DNA from: Blastopirellula marina DSM 3645 | GTDB lineage: Bacteria; Planctomycetota; Planctomycetia; Pirellulales; Pirellulaceae | Direction of reading: 5' to 3' | Assembly (NCBI RefSeq): GCF_000153105.1 | Contig: NZ_CH672376.1 | Span: 484,992 to 548,991 of the forward strand | Length of the DNA: 64,000 nt | In this document: positions 62,084 to 64,000 of the stretch, in pieces | Layout: the number at the start of each line of letters is the position of its first letter | Numbering within the stretch: position 1 is the stretch's first letter | The notes under the pieces: generated by a model | Told to the model about the DNA's origin: nothing | Database searches by the model: none | The model's input: the letters and a program-made list of their open reading frames with translations, nothing else | Position numbers and translations under genes: made by a program

Positions 62084-63802
62084 TTAGAAGTCGTCCGTCG
62101 CTTCTTCGGCTTCTTCCGTCGCTTCTTCGGCTTCTTCCGCCGCATCGGCGGCTTCTTTTTCGGCCTGTTGCACCGCAATGGCGGCGGCGACCGCTTTGAT
62201 GACGCCCACGTCCAGGCTGACCCGGCTCTTGGTGCCGGTCTCAGAAACCGTTCCATTGATCGTCAATTGAGCATCTTTGCCGCCGAGCGCTTCCAAAGCC
62301 GCTTCGATCGGCGCGTTGTCATCAATGCTCTTGATGAACTCTAGAATTGGCTTCGAGGAAACCACAATGGTCGCCGGACTGGTCATCGGTTGACCAGCGC
62401 TGGCGAGCGAATCGTCGATCGCCTTCTTCAGCTTGGCGATCGCATCCGTACCGATCGATAGGTAGGCCGACTTCTCGCCGATACCCAAGACAATCGTCAG
62501 CGTCTCGCCAAATAGTTTGCGAGTTTCTTCTTCGGTCGCCGGAACCGGGCCTTCCACGACATGGAAGTTGACCCCTTGGTGCGAATCGGCGTTCCACTTG
62601 ACCCCGGGGAAGTCAGGCTGGTCTTCGACCAACTTCATCATTTCTTTGAAGCCGTCTTCGACGCGCTTGCCATCCGAGACGAACGCGCCAAACAGGAACG
62701 TCATTTTGCTCGGCGCCAGATCAACGGTCATGCCCATATCGATCTTGCCCGCTTTGACCGTTTCGATCAGCGCGTCAAACGAAAGGTCGATCAGACGATT
62801 GGCCGCTTCACGCGACTTTTCGTCCAGGTCGTCGTTGTTCTCGATTTCGGCGAACGCCTTTTGACGACCAGCGTTCAACTGCTTCACCGAGTTTTCGATT
62901 TCCTCGGGGGCAATCTTGCTGGCGATATGCAGCGTGCCGGCGGCCTGTTCGTTCAAAAATCCGGCAAAGTCGCTGGTCACGCCGATGTTCATCGCCAATT
63001 GCTCGGCGAGCTTTGAGCCCGGCAGAACGTTGTAGCTGAGGTCGAAGTAGGTCTTTTCGGCCGCTTTGTCAACGTTCCAACCAATCGTCAGGTCGGTGAT
63101 TTCGGTGAACAATCGCTCTAGCTGAGCCACTTGCAGTTCGACCATCTTTTGGCGTTCGGCGAAGGTCTCGTCCGATTCGCCGGGCTCTTGCTCCAACGAA
63201 AGTTCGATCCCGCTCCGAATCTGCGCGATGATCATTTCGTGGTAGAGCTGCGGAACGTTGTTCAGATTCAGCTTGACCGCGATGTCATAGTCGGTCGCCA
63301 AGGTCCCCAGCAGATCGGCAGGCTTAGCCGGCGTATTGGCCAACGACTCTTTGTCTTGAGCGACAAAGGCCCAGCCATCGACTTCTTTGTAATAGATCGG
63401 CAACGGGGCTTCGAGCAGGAAGACGCCATCTTCCATGTCTTGCGGTTCGCCCACTTGGTCCTGCAGGATCAACAGCAGCGATTTCAGATCGGAGACCGGC
63501 AGAAAGCCGATATAGCTGAACTGCTGGCCATCGGTACGAACGACCACGCCGATCGGGCGCGTCTTATCAATCCCTTGCGTGAAGGGGGCCGACATCATCG
63601 CGGCCATGCGACCGAAATTAGCTTGATCGGCCAATTCTGACAGATATTGGAAATCGCCCAGCACTTTTTGGAACGGAGCGATCGAGACGACCGCAACCGT
63701 TTTCAGGTCGGCGGCTTCGTCCTGCGCTTTCACCAGCGTCGGGGCGGTCGCCAGCGCCAAAGCGGCGAGCCAAATCCACGTCGATTTCAGTAGCAGCTTC
63801 AC
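62084..63802 (-). CDS. Secreted protein with acidic repeat tail, unknown function
   Basis: A 572-residue protein with a signal peptide (residues 1-27) and several repeated helical and strand stretches that I cannot assign. The last 27 residues are almost all Ala, Glu, Asp and Thr, from a two-copy 21-base tandem repeat at 62097-62138 that encodes EEAEEAT. The GTG at 63802 is preceded by an AAGGAGAC ribosome binding site, the best in the region, and starts a signal peptide (MKLLLKSTWIWLAAL); the ATG 138 bases upstream would put 46 unrelated residues in front. Planctomycetes have many such proteins, but no domain is recognised. Confidence 0.75.
   Translation of the reverse strand: MKLLLKSTWIWLAALALATAPTLVKAQDEAADLKTVAVVSIAPFQKVLGDFQYLSELADQANFGRMAAMMSAPFTQGIDKTRPIGVVVRTDGQQFSYIGFLPVSDLKSLLLILQDQVGEPQDMEDGVFLLEAPLPIYYKEVDGWAFVAQDKESLANTPAKPADLLGTLATDYDIAVKLNLNNVPQLYHEMIIAQIRSGIELSLEQEPGESDETFAERQKMVELQVAQLERLFTEITDLTIGWNVDKAAEKTYFDLSYNVLPGSKLAEQLAMNIGVTSDFAGFLNEQAAGTLHIASKIAPEEIENSVKQLNAGRQKAFAEIENNDDLDEKSREAANRLIDLSFDALIETVKAGKIDMGMTVDLAPSKMTFLFGAFVSDGKRVEDGFKEMMKLVEDQPDFPGVKWNADSHQGVNFHVVEGPVPATEEETRKLFGETLTIVLGIGEKSAYLSIGTDAIAKLKKAIDDSLASAGQPMTSPATIVVSSKPILEFIKSIDDNAPIEAALEALGGKDAQLTINGTVSETGTKSRVSLDVGVIKAVAAAIAVQQAEKEAADAAEEAEEATEEAEEATDDF
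62097..62138. repeat. Tandem 21-base repeat in the acidic tail
   Basis: Two perfect or near-perfect copies of GTCGCTTCTTCGGCTTCTTC plus one base, at 62097-62117 and 62118-62138, inside the preceding gene. They keep the frame and encode the Ala/Glu/Thr-rich tail. Such repeats can vary in copy number by slippage. Confidence 0.8.
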
Positions 63803-63975
63803 TTTCGTCTCCTTCAGGTGTTTTTTCGGCGGCGTGATCGCCGCCGTCGCTTGCCGGTTGGGGGGCTTTGCGCCAGATGCCAACAATTTAACCGTTGCTG
63901 GAACAATACGAAAGCCGCATGCGCGTGGGTCGTTGCGCACCGCGACCTGGGATGCAAGCCGTGCATAAAGAAACT

Positions 63976-63997
63976 ACCTGCGAAAGAGAGCGCAGGT
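63976..63997. other. Stem-loop at the right edge
   Basis: ACCTGCG pairs with CGCAGGT around an eight-base loop and is followed by TTTT at the window end, so it may be a terminator belonging to a gene beyond the edge. It cannot be judged without flanking sequence. Confidence 0.4.
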
Positions 63998-64000
63998 TTT

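Overview
The window looks like a chromosomal segment from a planctomycete, most likely of the Pirellulaceae (Blastopirellula/Bremerella/Rhodopirellula relatives). Pointers are two DUF1559 pilin-like proteins, DUF1080 and ThuA sugar-hydrolase-like proteins, a DUF6807/PmoA-like protein, a mammalian-type PGP phosphatase homologue, many secreted proteins of unknown function, scattered short operons, and a moderately GC-rich composition that is even throughout. No rRNA, tRNA, prophage, insertion sequence or CRISPR array was recognised, and no block looks recently acquired.

Layout. 1-7.1 kb: a histidine kinase cut by the left edge, with an ethylene-receptor-like membrane sensor, then DUF2071, DinB, a PQQ-type propeller lipoprotein, a large TPR protein and pterin-carbinolamine dehydratase, closed by a clear terminator and a palindromic repeat. 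7.2-11.3 kb: a small membrane protein, an aldo/keto reductase and a secreted protein with a duplicated module. 11.3-15.1 kb: a co-directional trio of C39-like papain-fold protein, RLAN/RimK-like ATP-grasp ligase and GCS2-type carboxylate-amine ligase, which I infer to be a peptide or amide-bond-forming system. 15.1-15.6 kb: a gene-free stretch with five GGACCGGACCG-like units, each followed by a T-tract. 15.6-27.1 kb: secreted aldose epimerase, an ECF sigma/membrane anti-sigma-like/PDZ operon, a lipoyl-like domain without its lysine, RpiB, a membrane protein and a DPM-type glycosyltransferase, rhomboid protease, AroB and an orphan FixJ-like regulator. 27.2-29.9 kb: an HDOD/degenerate GGDEF protein and a ZIP metal transporter.

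30-37 kb is a complete tripartite efflux operon (TolC-like lipoprotein, HlyD/MacA-like adaptor with an EF-hand tail, MacB-like permease, ATPase). 37-43.6 kb, on the minus strand, holds two pilin-like DUF1559 genes, a DUF1573 gene and a J-like/zinc-ribbon/PilM-like fusion, which suggests a pilin-related surface or assembly apparatus. 44-49.7 kb: DUF6807, MOSC, CsaA-type tRNA-binding protein, glycosyltransferase, ion channel, and a LysM/L,D-transpeptidase-like protein whose catalytic Cys position is Ser. 49.8-52.5 kb: DUF3050, EF-P and, divergently, the EF-P lysine-modification enzyme EpmB. 52.5-52.8 kb: a long imperfect palindrome. 52.8-64 kb: DUF2293, parallel beta-helix, ThuA and DUF1080-ThuA proteins, PTPMT1-like phosphatase, NMT1-like lipoprotein, YyaL-type thioredoxin-fold protein, FHA protein and a secreted protein with an acidic repeat tail.

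Functional predictions come from recognising family motifs by eye; no database search was run.
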